A stretch of 64,000 nt of DNA from Pectinophora gossypiella (GCF_024362695.1 NC_065420.1:9091420-9155419); one strand, 5' to 3'. Counted from the first letter of the stretch, positions 38,601 to 50,388 are shown. Made by a program: numbers and translations. Notes: generated by a model not told the origin, from the letters alone.

Positions 38601-40222
38601 ACCCAACAAAAATGATCGGAAGCAATCAGAACACAGAATGCGGTATAAACTCCCGCCGTTTATTATTCAGCAAGAACGGCTACTTTCACCGAAACGCCGA
38701 TTTCAATAACAGACGATTTCATTGAATAGAGTTACCTCATAACATTTTTATTGTACAATAAGAGTTTTTCCGACAGGGGAGCGTAAACGGGCGATATTGC
38801 TTATATATCGAACGATTGTTCGTATCGTATCGAGACGCTACTCTATCGAGCATCGAGAGCTCGGTTTTGCGGGGAAATGATTCCACTTGTTTCGGTTGCC
38901 GGGGTTTTGCATCGCATTGAGAATCATCGACTATCTTTACGAGGGTTGTAAAACGTCGCCCATTTTTCGTTGGTTTTCTTCACTTGTAATCTTTAAACAT
39001 ATACTTAGGTATTGGCTAAAAATAAGTTACAATAGATTTAAAGGGTAGTGCTGGACCGTGTAACTCAATTTATCGCTTCTTTGCCTCTCATATTTGCCCG
39101 ACACCTAAAATTCTTAACTTATTTAGAGGTAAGCGCGTTTTTCTCCGCGTCGTCACTATAGGTACCTATTTGTTTGTATACTCTTTATTGCTTTAAAATA
39201 CGAAGAAAATTTACATATAATTTATCGTTAGATAAAGCATAGGCGAGCTCATCCCTAATTGGGATATCACGCAATAAATGAGTTGATATCTATGAATTAC
39301 AAGTAAACTAAATGTATACTTATTACTAATATTACTAAATACGTATATAGACTACTTATTAATAAATTACATAAATAAGTATATTACAAGATAAGTAACC
39401 TATTTATGAACGAACACTTCTTTATGTGCTCCGATTTTTGCCAATGGAAAATAACGAGACAGAAAAGATAATTTATGTAAAAGGTACTCCAAATATAAAT
39501 TATAAATCCTATTTATTAATTTGTTGTGTTCAGTGTACTATAGCCACTGTTATGGTGCCTACACGCGTGTCGGTCGTTCAAGCTAAGTGACTTAGAAACT
39601 CGGTGGAAACTACGCTTATTGGCCGCGAGGGGAACGACCTCATCTCATACTATAGACCCTCGATCATATCTTATGGGTTATTACTTGAGTTCTACTATGT
39701 AGTTACTTACATTTTTAGTCGTTTAGTCCGATAAATACGTACCTATTGTTGCGGAACAAGGTTTTATTATAATCTGAACGTAGATAATGTTAATACATTG
39801 TGTATGAAAAAACGTTCGATATCAACAAATTTAGTTTAGTTCGTCCCAGATTAAATCGTCCGAATTCACGTAAAAGCATCTTAAAAACTTGTTGAACGCG
39901 ATCACAAACAACTCATTAACCATTTAAGGTTTAATTCTGTCTACAAAGTGTTAACCGTAAAAACCTCCTAAAAATGGGCGTAAACTTTTATTTCTGAGAT
40001 TAGAGAGGATGCGCTGCTATCGGGCACTAAACGGGGGATAAACAGAATACTGCGCGGGATCGGATTTGGGATGTTCCGTGAATTTTCTTTTGTGGAGCAT
40101 AGTAAGTGTTAGTACTCTGCAAAGGCGTGTAAAGTAGTAGATTACTATTAATCAATAGTAGGTTCAGCTTTTATTATACTAAAGATTTGTTTCGAGTTAG
40201 CCTAACTAAACCACTATATATC

Positions 40223-40290
40223 TTATCTTATCTAGCCTAAAGTGTTCCACTGCTGGGCAGGATTCTCTCTCCGGTGCTTCCTCCGGCCGG
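40223..40290. repeat. Repeat with CCACTGCTGGGCAG tail motif, copy 2
   Basis: CTTATCTAGCCTAAAGTGTT then CCACTGCTGGGCAGGATTC. Related to 8763-8822 through the shared start and then different. Confidence 0.5.
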
Positions 40291-40357
40291 CCTAATGAAA
40301 CCACTATTAAATTATTATAGTAAATAAAATATTATTATAGTGGTTTATGATTATAAT

Positions 40358-40561
40358 TTGAAAGAAATATCGTGAGGAAACCCACATTCACAAGAAATGA
40401 ATTTTCGGAGTTATGTGACCTAACGTGTATTAGGCTGGTTTTCTCTTCACGGGTTGGAAAGTCAGACAGGCAGTCGCTTCTGTAAAAAACCGGATGTGTC
40501 AAATCCTACAGGTTAGGTAAGTGGACCCTGTGAAAAACGGGATAATGCTAGAGAGATGATG
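40358..40561 (+). mobile_element. SINE family B, 5'-truncated
   Basis: Body and tail of family B between direct repeats ATGATTATAAT at 40347-40357 and 40562-40572. It contains GTGACCTAACGTGTATTAGG and GTGGACCCTGTGAAAAACGG. The tRNA-like head is missing. Confidence 0.8.
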
Positions 40562-41565
40562 ATGATTATAATAATAATTTTGTATTATGTTCAATTTTCT
40601 CCTTTGTTGTATGAGAGAGAGTCGTTTCCAAAGCAGTCTCTGTTTCTCTTCAAGCGAGCCTGTAAACTATTTTCCATGTCAGCAAAAGTGCGCATTTATG
40701 AACTGGTGAGTTTTACGAGTTATAGCAGTTGCCAGATCTCGCCATAAAGCATCTGAGTTCAGGTGATAAAGTGCCCGCGGTTGGTAAACTCTGGCTTTAA
40801 CGAGCCCTCCTTTGAATTATTTCAGGGCATTTAAAAACCAGTGGTAGTGCAGATTGCCCCTTGCACTTTTATAGCTTACAACGCAAGCACATTCCCTTTT
40901 TATTTATGTTGGTACGATTGTTTCCAGCTGGTTTTTGAATCTACCTATAATATGTATTTGTGTTTTTGTTCGAGACTATGAAATTATTTTCATAGGTATT
41001 TAAATATATTTTTCTATTTATTAAATATCTAGTACGTTTAGTTTTTCATTAAACACAAAATTTTATTAAGAAAGTACTTACACTTGTAATGCTTGATAAA
41101 GTAGATTTACATTTTAATGTCAAATATATGGCTCGAGTATTTAAATTAAAAATAATCACCGACAACATTACAGCTTTTATTAATTTTGAAAACGAGTTTA
41201 TTTAATATCGTACAACATTTCATTTTTGCCATTTAGGATCCACTCGAGTTTCATCTAATACCAATTTTAAATATTGGCCGTCGTCGGACGGAGCTTGGGG
41301 ACCCACGGCTGCCGATTTCCGGCGTACGAACTCCATTTCCGGTTTCATACGATGTCCGGACACAATCTGTGTATCCCACGTTACTGCTCCAATGCTAACA
41401 GAAAGACAATTTTGAGACGAGACAGCTATTGAAATGGAAAAATATTTTTGAATGCTCAGTTGAGCATACCTATCTATTTCAAATTAATACTGGTTCCGCC
41501 ATAACCAGCGTCCACGACACTCCCAGATGAATTTCAAATTGATTTTGTACCAATAAGTTGCCTTT

Positions 41566-41738
41566 GGGTTGGTGGAGGTGTTTTTACGGCTAATAGCCGG
41601 GACCAACGGCTTAACGTGCCTTCCGAAGCACGGAATCATCTTACTTGCGTGGTGGAGTATGCTCCATACCCCCTCCGGTTGATTGAGGGGAGGCCTGTGC
41701 CCAGCAGTGGGACGTATATAGGCAGTTTATGTTTATGT
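41566..41738 (+). mobile_element. SINE family C copy with internal inversion
   Basis: It is bounded by the 11-bp direct repeat AAGTTGCCTTT at 41555-41565 and 41739-41749. The left part (to about 41645) is the central module in minus sense (CCGGGACCAACGGCTTAACG). The right part (about 41647-41738) is the tail in plus sense (CCTCCGGTTGATTGAGGGG, then CCCAGCAGTGGGACGTATAT). The two halves face opposite ways inside one target duplication. Confidence 0.8.
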
Positions 41739-41997
41739 AAGTTGCCTTTAAAAAAAGGCTCGTATACATACTGAAATTTAAAAAAACAACGTAACAAAAT
41801 ATAATATCATGTTTTGTATCCCTGAATGGGTAGACAGAGTATATTGTACAATCACTCCTCGCCAGATATGTTTAAGTCCCATGTAATAAGGGGCGATCCG
41901 GGCACAAATCCTGGAAACCTCGTGATATCAAATAAGATTTTTAGTTAAGAGACTTTTTGTAATTATTTCTTTTTTTATTTTGGTGCAATAAAGTGTA

Positions 41998-42020
41998 TTT
42001 GTATTGTATTGTATTGTATC
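41998..42020. repeat. TTGTA pentanucleotide microsatellite
   Basis: Four to five units of GTATT just after CAATAAAGTGTATTTGTATT. It looks like the 3' end of a retroposed element. Confidence 0.7.
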
Positions 42021-42546
42021 AATTATCTATATTATGATCCAAACATGAAATTAAATTCAAAAATCGGAGCCGTGGTTTAGAGCTCGAGCCGGGATTAAAA
42101 GCCGTGACACTACGATGTTTAAAAAAAAAAATATTATTAAATATAAATTAATAGATAAGTAATTCAAAAAAGAACTCTCATACTATCTATTGGCAACATC
42201 TAACAAATATTTTTTTTGACTTATTTTAACGTGGTCAACTCAAAGTCGCTGTTTTTTTTACCATCCTCTCACCAGGCAGTGCACAACAACATCTGTATGC
42301 GACACTAGCGGTTTAGGTTCGCGGGTAGTATAAAAATAAAACTATATTTTTAAGTTAATTAATCACATGCAGTTATTGTATCAACATGACATTTTAAACA
42401 AAAAAAACAATCTACAAATCGTCTCACGCACTTTACCCTGAAGCAAACCCCGGACAGTTCATACAAAAAACCTCGTTTTACACAGACACTACACATTGAC
42501 GTTATTGTACACGCGCATCTGTGTGTGTGATGTCCGCCTATACCAT

Positions 42547-42881
42547 ACATACATAAACTGCCTATATACGTCCCGCTGCTGGGCACAGGCCTCTCCTCAA
42601 TCAACCGGAGGGGGTATGGAGCATACTCCACCACGCTGCTCCACTGCGGGTTGGTGGAGGTGTTTTTACGGCTAATAGCCGGGACCAACGGCTTAACGTG
42701 CCCTCCGAAGCACGGAATCATCTTACTTTTTCGGACAATCAGGTGATTCAAGCCTGAAAAGTCCTTACCAAACAAAGGACAGTCTCACAAAGTGATTTCG
42801 ACAATGTCCCCATCGGGAATCGAACCCGGACCTCCAGATCGTGAGCCTAACGGTCTAACCACTAGACCAAGGAGGCTGTTA
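42547..42881 (-). mobile_element. SINE family C, full-length copy (335 bp)
   Basis: It is bounded by the 13-bp direct repeat CCGCCTATACCAT at 42534-42546 and 42882-42894. On the minus strand the head is tRNA-like (TTGGTCTAGTGGTTAGACCG, then CGGGTTCGATTCC). The central module (CTTCGGAGGGCACGTTAAGC) is shared with families A and D. The tail contains TTGATTGAGGAGAGGCCTG, CCCAGCAGCGGGACGTATAT and an ATGT repeat. The minus-strand ORF 42359-42775 covers it and is not a gene. Confidence 0.85.
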
Positions 42882-44315
42882 CCGCCTATACCATTGAAGA
42901 CTAAAGTAAGACCGGGGATGAGGTAAACTTAGCATAGCCGCTGTTGGGGAGCGGAGAGTTGCCGTTCTATACGTAGTATTATTTCTTATTCTATGCCTGA
43001 AGCTAATATTTCTTAGAAAAAAGGAGATGTCATCAAATGTCATGGCGGAATAGATTGTCGTGCCTATTGACTATGTCCTCGAGCACATTTTATTGTTCGA
43101 GACCCGCGGTTAGTTGTACCCCAGTTTACTCCAGTTTTAGGGCAAAATGGATTGTCCGCGTACACGCATTATTGAAAGCGGACATGCTTCACATTTTTAC
43201 GAAGGACTTATTCAAGATGCCTTTCTTATTTATTATTTTATTTAGTAATTGGGTATCCTTTTTTAACAAAAGATCATAAGATTTAGGTTTCTATTTTAAG
43301 CAAGCAACCGTGGGTGGGGTAAACAACCTTATTTTGAAGATCCGGTATATGCCAACGTTTTTAATATACCTACATACCAAGCATACATTCATTTCCTTTG
43401 TGCAATGTGAGATACGTGCATTTCATAAAGTCCCGTCTGCCATATATCCATAAGATCTCTATCAGTCTGGTAGAAACACAAAGTCACCAATAAGACGACC
43501 CGCAGCACACACGCACATACAAATTATGAATGATTAAAATATTAGATAATAAAAAGATTACCAATAATAGAATTAATAGTAAACCCTTTTGCAAAGAAAC
43601 TGACCATTAAAGATTTTTTCCCTTTTTAAATATTTAAGTAATTATAAAAAAAAATCTTAAATAAGGAAGATCCGTATTATTTCTTTCGTAGTATGATTTG
43701 TTAGTATAACTACGTGTGTAACGATGTTTTATGTTTCCTTGTGACATGAACCAACAACAAAAAAGGGATCGTATGAATAGGGTGTGTCTACTGTAAGGTT
43801 TCCTTGTTTATTTAAGAGTACGAGTAGAAGTATAAATGCAATGTGTATTTACCATTTTCGCCTACGAATACCTCGGTATTTTATTTTCTTAGCAATTATT
43901 TATATTAGAATTGTCAAGCAACGTTCAGTCAGTGACTGAATTATTAATATGTCAACCAATAATTGAAGGCTTAGCTTACCCATCAAACTTATACGTTTGT
44001 AAGTGATAGATACCGATAATCCAGGTCAACCGAACGCGCTATTTGAATTTTCAGTTTTGTATAGAATTGTAATCACTATTACAGAACCGATAAGGTCGAG
44101 AATAAGAAGTCTTGAGATATGCGTTCAGCTTTAGGGCGTGTTGACAACTCTGTCTACTGGACTTACTAAGCTAGCTAACTATCTAAGTACTTAGCTGAAA
44201 TATGTACACTGCTATTGGATTGAACCAGGGTAGTGAGATTTGCTCTATAATTCGCAGGTAGACCATTTAGTTTATATGGTGGGATGACTAGGTGCGACTT
44301 AGATATATCTTATTC

Positions 44316-44363
44316 ACATCACTAATTTAAGCGCCACTCTCTTGTCGGTGTAGCATTCTACAT
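44316..44363. repeat. Repeat copy 1: CTCTTGTCGGTGTAGCATTC
   Basis: It matches 45611-45655 (ATCACTAATTTAAGAGCCAC, then GCTCTTGTCGGTGTAGTATT). In this copy the LINE at 44364-44590 has inserted into the repeat. Confidence 0.55.
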
Positions 44364-44590
44364 ACATACATAAACTCACGCCTATTTCCCACCGGGGTAA
44401 GCAGAGACTATAGAATTCCATTTGCTGCGGTATATAAAGCGAAAGTTGATGGTAGGGCTGGCAGAGGAAGACCGAGAAGGACTTACATTGACCAAATTGG
44501 AGATGCTCTTAGAAAAGGTTTAATACGATCTACTCTGAAGCGGCGTGCGTGTATGAAGCGATTGATGAATGTGAAGGAAGCAAGAGAAGT
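44364..44590 (-). mobile_element. RTE-like LINE insertion with internal inversion
   Basis: It is bounded by the 16-bp direct repeat GTGTAGCATTCTACAT at 44348-44363 and 44591-44606. The left part (44364-44427) is the element's 3' end read on the minus strand (ACTCACGCCTATTTCCCACC). The right part (44428-44590) is upstream coding sequence in the opposite sense (GRAGRGRPRRTYIDQIGD, then MKRLMNVKEARE). A flipped 5' part next to a normal 3' end inside one target duplication is the structure made by twin priming. Confidence 0.75.
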
Positions 44591-45610
44591 GTGTAGCATT
44601 CTACATGCTACTTTTTAAGGAAAAATAGGGGCAGTGGTTTCCCTCTTGCCTTCCGCTCCGCAGTACTCTGTCTGACGCGAGTGGGTTGCCGCCCAGAGTA
44701 GTCACTTTCAAAGCCGTACTAGGACTCCTGTCCTCCGCTTCTGAACAGTACTGACAGTTACTGCTGCCCTCTGTCAGGTTCCAGGTTATAGTCCCTGTGA
44801 CTTGCCCCTTTCGTCCTGCATTGCCGTACCGATGCGATGGCTCCCATCTCCGCCTCTGCAACCGTTGAGGTCTTTTTATTATTTATAAGTAATATAATAA
44901 GACTAGGTTTTCGCTTGCGATTTTGTCCGCGTGGATTTTCAGTATCGCTTTAAGTAGCTTTATTAAATAAAATACCCAATGACCGTCGCGTATGCGCAAA
45001 TTTTCATACATATCGGTCTAGCGGTTAAGACGTGAAAACATAACAGATAGACAATAGTGACTCTCGCATCTATAATATGAATCTATAATATAATTATCAG
45101 TTCATTTTCTTTTGAAATAATTCGTTTAACAGTATTAATAAGCAATACACAGGTTTACGAGTGTTCCATATTTCAGTGTGACGTCATTGAAGAGAAAATC
45201 AATAAGCCGATATGGATATCGCGAGTGCGAACGCTAAAGTGAAAGAGGGTGCGATTTCACATGAATGTTGATATGGAAGGTGAAAATATTTCGTTCATTA
45301 ATTACTTTTAGCTATTGTTATACTGTTGAAGACTAAATAAGTTATTTTTAATAATACACAAGTGTGGTTCCCGCATTGAATAGACATAATGCTCCGTATA
45401 CTCTCCGATGTAAAGGGGCATTTTGTCCCCATATTCACACATACATTCATAAGATCATGCCTATTTTCTGTTGGGGTAGGCAGAGAAGACCGATCCCCAC
45501 AGTGGAACGTTAAATGATTTAAGTTAAGTATATCAACATTTATTAAGCGAACCCCACATCCAAACTCAAAGATCCTATTGCACCATAATCTGGAAGTCCA
45601 AAACGGCTCA

Positions 45611-45655
45611 TCATCACTAATTTAAGAGCCACGCTCTTGTCGGTGTAGTATTCTC
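45611..45655. repeat. Repeat copy 2: GCTCTTGTCGGTGTAGTATT
   Basis: Second copy of the sequence at 44316-44363, directly beside the foldback element at 45661. Family unknown. Confidence 0.55.
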
Positions 45656-45660
45656 TATAA

Positions 45661-45763
45661 AAAAGCCTACATTGAAGCAATTCGTCTAATTTGACATTGG
45701 CGTATATAAAAGTAAATAATAATAATGCTTTTTAGATGAATTGCATGCATATTAAACCCCCCT
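45661..45763. mobile_element. Foldback MITE, GAAGCAATT family, degraded
   Basis: The left arm CCTACATTGAAGCAATTCG and right arm TTTTAGATGAATTGCATGCA match the family end sequence with several changes. Confidence 0.55.
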
Positions 45764-46162
45764 GAATTCGCAGAACCCTATCGGAGCGTCCCACCCAAAC
45801 GCAAAACTAAAGTGACCTCCCCATTCCTCCTAGTCCCGCAATAACGTTCCCGATACCAAACCGATCAATCATCGTCCGATCATGATGTTTTGTGAACTCT
45901 TTCATTTATCTAATGAGTTTGCCGATCGCGCCCCGCTGGCAAACAGGGCGAGTCGACATTCTTGATGAATTAAACGACTGGAGAAGTGGGCGTCATGCTA
46001 CTGCTTATTGAGAAAATGTTGACACCAAGTATCGGGTGTCGTCGAAGTTCTAATTCGGATTATTGGCTTGACGACATTTTAGAACAGAATTGTGTGTACC
46101 TTACTTACTAATGATTCTTTGTTATTGATACTTCAGCTAAGTAACATTACGTTACGTGTGTT

Positions 46163-46456
46163 CATCATCACCAGCCCATTAACGTCCCCACTGCTGGGGC
46201 ACGGGCCTTCCCTATGGATGGATAGGGAGATCGGGCCTTAAACCACCACGCGGGCCCAGTGCGGATTGATGGTTATTAACGACTGCTAATGCAGCCGGGA
46301 CCAACGGCTTAACGTGCCTTCCGAAGCACGGAGGAGCTCGAGATGAAAACTTTTTTTTGTGGTCACCCATCCTATGACCGGCCTTTGCGAAAGTTGCTTA
46401 ACTTCAACAATCGCAGACCGAGCGCGTTTACCGCTGCGCCACCGAGCTCCTACGCC
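46163..46456 (-). mobile_element. SINE family D, full-length copy (294 bp) with tRNA-like and 5S-like head
   Basis: It is bounded by the 14-bp direct repeat ACGTTACGTGTGTT at 46149-46162 and 46457-46470. On the minus strand it starts with a tRNA-like stretch (GGTGGCGCAGCGGTAAACGC). A segment like the 5S rRNA internal promoter follows: GAAGTTAAGCAAC at 46405-46393 and GGATGGGTGACC at 46372-46361. Then come an A-run, the central module shared with A and C, and a tail with GCAGTGGGGACGTTAATGGG and an ATG repeat. Confidence 0.85.
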
Positions 46457-46990
46457 ACGTTACGTGTGTTAATTTACCTAATTAAATATACTTATAATCT
46501 AATGAGTGAGACTTAAGTGGGCAACTTTTCAGCTGAAGAATTTATTTTGGTAACAACGAAAGCTACCTTATCCAGTTAGAGACATTTAGGTAGGTTACAC
46601 ATTAAATGAAACGAGACGAGATACTAAAAACGGTTCTGGGATTGAGGTTACAAAGTGCAGCGGAGTAATCATCCTTCAGGCTTAATGTAGGTTTCGGCTT
46701 AACCAGGTCTGAAACGCGTTGGCTTAATCCACTTAGAATAACAACGGAGCTAACGTCTGGAACCGCTCTTATTGTTTTGTGTACCGGGATCTTATTCCGA
46801 TTTATATTGCGGTGGGGAGTCTCCTTAAATGATGATGTTTTAAAATGTTCAAATAAGATCGTGACAGTTTTGATCGGGGAACTTTCCATTCATATCTTGT
46901 CAACTGCATCATTTAGCATAGAAACGAAAAACATTTTTACTTTTTTGTTGGGGATTTATAAATATTTATTACTATTTACGGATATAAGCA

Positions 46991-47076
46991 AGTAATCGTT
47001 ACATGAGCCATGTCAGGGGCCTTTGGCGTGTCAATCATAACCCTGACACCAGAGTTGATGATGCTGGTATTCCACC
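46991..47076 (+). mobile_element. SINE family A fragment
   Basis: It reads AGTAATCGTTACATGAGCCA, TCAGGGGCCTTTGGCGTG and CCCTGACACCAGAGTTGATG, the second half of family A without head or extreme tail. Confidence 0.65.
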
Positions 47077-49133
47077 AAGTACAAGTCCAGTTAACAAACA
47101 CCCTTTTTATTGTACTTACCTAAATCCTACGGGCTACTAAGTTCTGAATCTCATTATGACTGCGCTTTCAGTTTTCAATCCTCATAATGAACTCAGACAA
47201 AAGTGCCTGACGAAATTCGCAATGCAATGTTTGTTAAACGAAATCTCGACAGGATTTCAGCGAAATTAGTTTAAAGCGCTTTCCAGTTAAAGTTTGATGT
47301 CCCTCGGGTGGGAATCGTTTTGGAGCTTCAGACTCACATCCTGAGTCGAGAACATTCCAAACTTCCCGCACAAGTTTTAAGAGTCAATCCCAGTTTAAAT
47401 TATCTACCTGCCCAGTGATTTTAAGCGGGTATTGTGCTTGAAAAGTTGATGCATTTAACGTACGTCGGCGTGATCTTATTATTTCATAAGCTGTGTGTTT
47501 TCTGCTCTTGTGACGTACTGATGAACTATCTGCACGTCGAACATAAAGCACTGACTAAACGATGAGAAAACCGTATTTAGGATTTAATATATTCAGTTGC
47601 GTATGCGCAGCTTTGCCCCTATGGATTTATATTAATGTTTGCGCTCTTTAAACACTTCAACAAAAAACTATTGTTACTAAAACTCCGTAATTCAATCCAT
47701 ATTAAAATCACCTTACAAGAAACTATAATTTACGTATTTTGCTGTCAATTAGTATAATATTCCGAGCAGTGTTGCAGACATTTTACAAGCAGCGAGTGAG
47801 CGATCGCTACATCGCACGTCCAACTTCGGAGCCCGGTGTTCATTAGAAGTTAGACTTATATGAATTTTCAACTTCGCCACGTAATGAACACTAAAAGGAG
47901 GCAAGTTTTGAACGCTTCAAATTTTAATACCGCCGCGCCGCGGTAAACGGACAACGGCAAGGGTGCAGGCAGCTACGTCTAGTTCAAACTCACTTTAATT
48001 ACATCTTAATAGCAATTCGCGGTGAATTTAGATTATTTTGAATATATACTACCACTAGTATGGATTACCTACTATGTTACTGTTCCATAACATAAGCTTA
48101 CATTTCTTTTATCCTGGGTAACATTTTAATGCCATTACCTACCTATAAGTTCCTTAGTATAAAATTCTTCAAACCCTATCTTGTCCACATAAGTATATCG
48201 TTTTGTTCACTGATATTTTTACTTGTCTCCGAGTTTTTCTTGTCTGTTATTTATTAATAAGTACCTATCTTCATATGTCTATATACATATATCTATATCT
48301 AACTGCTTTATATTTTCTTTTATTTCATTCTCTTTTAGGTTACTCAAATCTATATGTTACATACTTATCATCTGTATTCTACTATAGGTATCCTCCGTGT
48401 CCGTTCAGTTTCATGCAGAAGAAGAATTTTGATCTGCTTTCAGCCACACCCACTATACACCCACACCTCGCATATACTATACCTTTGCCTAGCCCCTCGG
48501 GGATATGTTAACTATATTATTTATAAAACTTTTTAACACCATATCTATGTTTCTACCCTTGTGACTGTGGAACCCTAATAGCCGTTCTGATCTTAAGTTT
48601 ATATAGATAGCTTATTGGCTCTTTATGCTTGAGGGCAGACTTCCAATATCCGTTCCAGCTGAACTTTATTCAAAATGAGGTCCAGTTCATTGTTTGCCTG
48701 CCTCTTGACTTCTTAACTAGGGTGTTAGATCACAGTACTTACAAAAAACGTCAATTTCTCTTTTTTGTAGGCTAATGAGAAGATACTTATTACTTACACA
48801 TTCTTCTTGTCCTTACAATTATACTTATTTGCTAAATACTGAACTTACTTATTTATACAATTTCCTTAAATAGCTTTACTACCATTTCCAAAATGATGAA
48901 CTTTATTTTTGGGTTTGGGCTGATAACTAGTGATAACATCATACTGTCCACCATAACCTGTTGTATATCGAGGGTGGCTGACCACTTGTCTTAAAGATGA
49001 CTTGTGGCTTGTGGGACTTGTGGGTAGGTAGAGACCTACCCTGATAGGAGCGTAGGCGTGACTTTATGTATGTAGGTTCTTAATAACTTTATTTTTTATT
49101 TATCTGCGTTTGAAAGTGGGGCAAAATCCACTT

Positions 49134-49275
49134 AAAAATGCCACATCGAAGCAATTTATCTAAAACACAATATTACTATTTGATATTTGTGTGAATTGCG
49201 CACTTACTTTTTATGTGCAAATATGAAATTGCAATATTGCTTCCTTTGATGAATTGCTTCGATGTGGCATTTTTA
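49134..49275. mobile_element. Foldback MITE, GCCACATCGAAGCAATT family, best copy
   Basis: The left arm AAAAATGCCACATCGAAGCA (from 49134) pairs with the right arm TGCTTCGATGTGGCATTTTT (to 49275). The arms extend imperfectly inward to about 30 bp. The 142-bp element has no coding capacity. Relatives lie at 45661, 55126 and 63173. Confidence 0.7.
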
Positions 49276-49399
49276 ACCCCCCGTTTTATTTTTCTAATAT
49301 TCATTATTATTAATCCACGGATATTACGCCAGTCTGAAACGCAGATAAAGAAATAAATGTAAATAAATTAATTAATTAACCACCCTCCCCCCTCTTTAA

Positions 49400-49414
49400 A
49401 CCCCCCCCCCCCCC
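49400..49414. repeat. C homopolymer (14 bases)
   Basis: A run of 14 C after CCCTCCCCCCTC. Length may be uncertain in the assembly. Confidence 0.8.
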
Positions 49415-49737
49415 GGTCCAACAATGGCGAGAACGTGTAGGGTGTAGGTAGCGATCCCCGACCTTGAATGCGTCTTAAAATTCGATACCGACTTACTTTG
49501 TTCTACATATTTCTTACTTTAATTTGCGAATGATGATGGCAGCTCAGTTTCTGTAAATCTTCCCTTCTTCTATTCAAAAGTTATTATTACTACCACCTAC
49601 TATCACGTTGGTAACAAAGCTCAGCGAGGTGTGGGTACTTAGTTCCTCTTGTGATACACGTACCTCTGACTATCCCAATTGGGAAATATTCGTGAGTTTA
49701 TGTTATAATCATTTTTTTTATCATTTGATTTTATTAC

Positions 49738-49865
49738 TACTGACTGATGTAAGTACGTAGTCGTTACATGACTCATGTCATGGGCCTTTGGCGGCTCAAT
49801 AGTAACCCTGACACCATGGTTGATGAGATTGGTAATCCACCTAACAACCCACACGATAGAAGAAG
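49738..49865 (+). mobile_element. SINE family A fragment
   Basis: Second half of family A: ACTGATGTAAGTACGTAGTC, GGGCCTTTGGCGGCTCAATA, then CACACGATAGAAGAAG at the 3' end. The 49639-49896 minus ORF is its shadow. Confidence 0.7.
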
Positions 49866-50241
49866 ATTTGATGTTATAGAACATTGATGCTCTCAAATTA
49901 TTATTTCTTTATTTATTATATTTCTTTGTGTTCAATGTGAAACTATCAAAAGTTGTTTTAAATTAAGTACTTATTTTATTTTTTCATTCTTCAACCGTCT
50001 AGGTACTTATCTACGTTTAATTATTACTATAAATGGTTTTTTTTATATCCACTTGGTTTTCCGTCGCTAGGCCTAACCGCTCCACCTTACCTCTGCCCAA
50101 GAATGTGATACCTATTGTTACATAGAAAATAATCGATCGGACTAATCACTATGCTAATGAACGTCACAACGTTTTTTTTAATATGTAATGTGAACAATGA
50201 CATTGTAATTTAATTTATTATTATTTCATAATTAATGTACT

Positions 50242-50388
50242 TAATTCGTCGCTGACGTCGCAAACAGACGTATCTGCAATTTTTTGCTAAAATAATTTGT
50301 ATCTTATTGACATGACAATTGCAAATGGTGCAAATCAGATTCGCCAAAAATTTCAGATACGTCTGTTTGCGACGTCAGCGACGAATTA
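50242..50388. mobile_element. Foldback MITE with perfect 35-bp inverted repeats (147 bp)
   Basis: Arms at 50242-50276 and 50354-50388 are exact reverse complements (TAATTCGTCGCTGACGTCGC followed by AAACAGACGTATCTG). They enclose about 77 bp of AT-rich sequence with no ORF. Pairing continues imperfectly into the interior. The perfect arms suggest a recent insertion. Confidence 0.75.

Larger units (their letters stand above)
35616..41550. other. Non-coding stretch with few repeats
   Basis: Only the repeats at 40223 and 40358 are recognised. A GC-rich islet is at 38105-38165, inside an unrecognised 136-codon minus-strand ORF. Other ORFs (35792-36051, 36236-36517) show no known domain. Confidence 0.4.
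42895..46148. other. Non-coding between SINE copies
   Basis: Apart from the LINE at 44364, the paired repeat copies and the foldback at 45661, nothing is recognised. ATCATGCCTATTTTCTGTTG near 45455 is a LINE-end fragment. Confidence 0.4.

Noticed and set aside
42359..42775. 138-codon minus-strand ORF
   Set aside because: Most of it is SINE family C sequence.
46602..46889. 95-codon minus-strand ORF with a protein-like middle part
   Set aside because: No family could be named and no splice sites were convincing; left out for lack of evidence.
48203..48511. 102-codon hydrophobic plus-strand ORF resembling a membrane protein
   Set aside because: Hydrophobicity follows from pyrimidine-rich DNA; there is no family match and no transcript signals.
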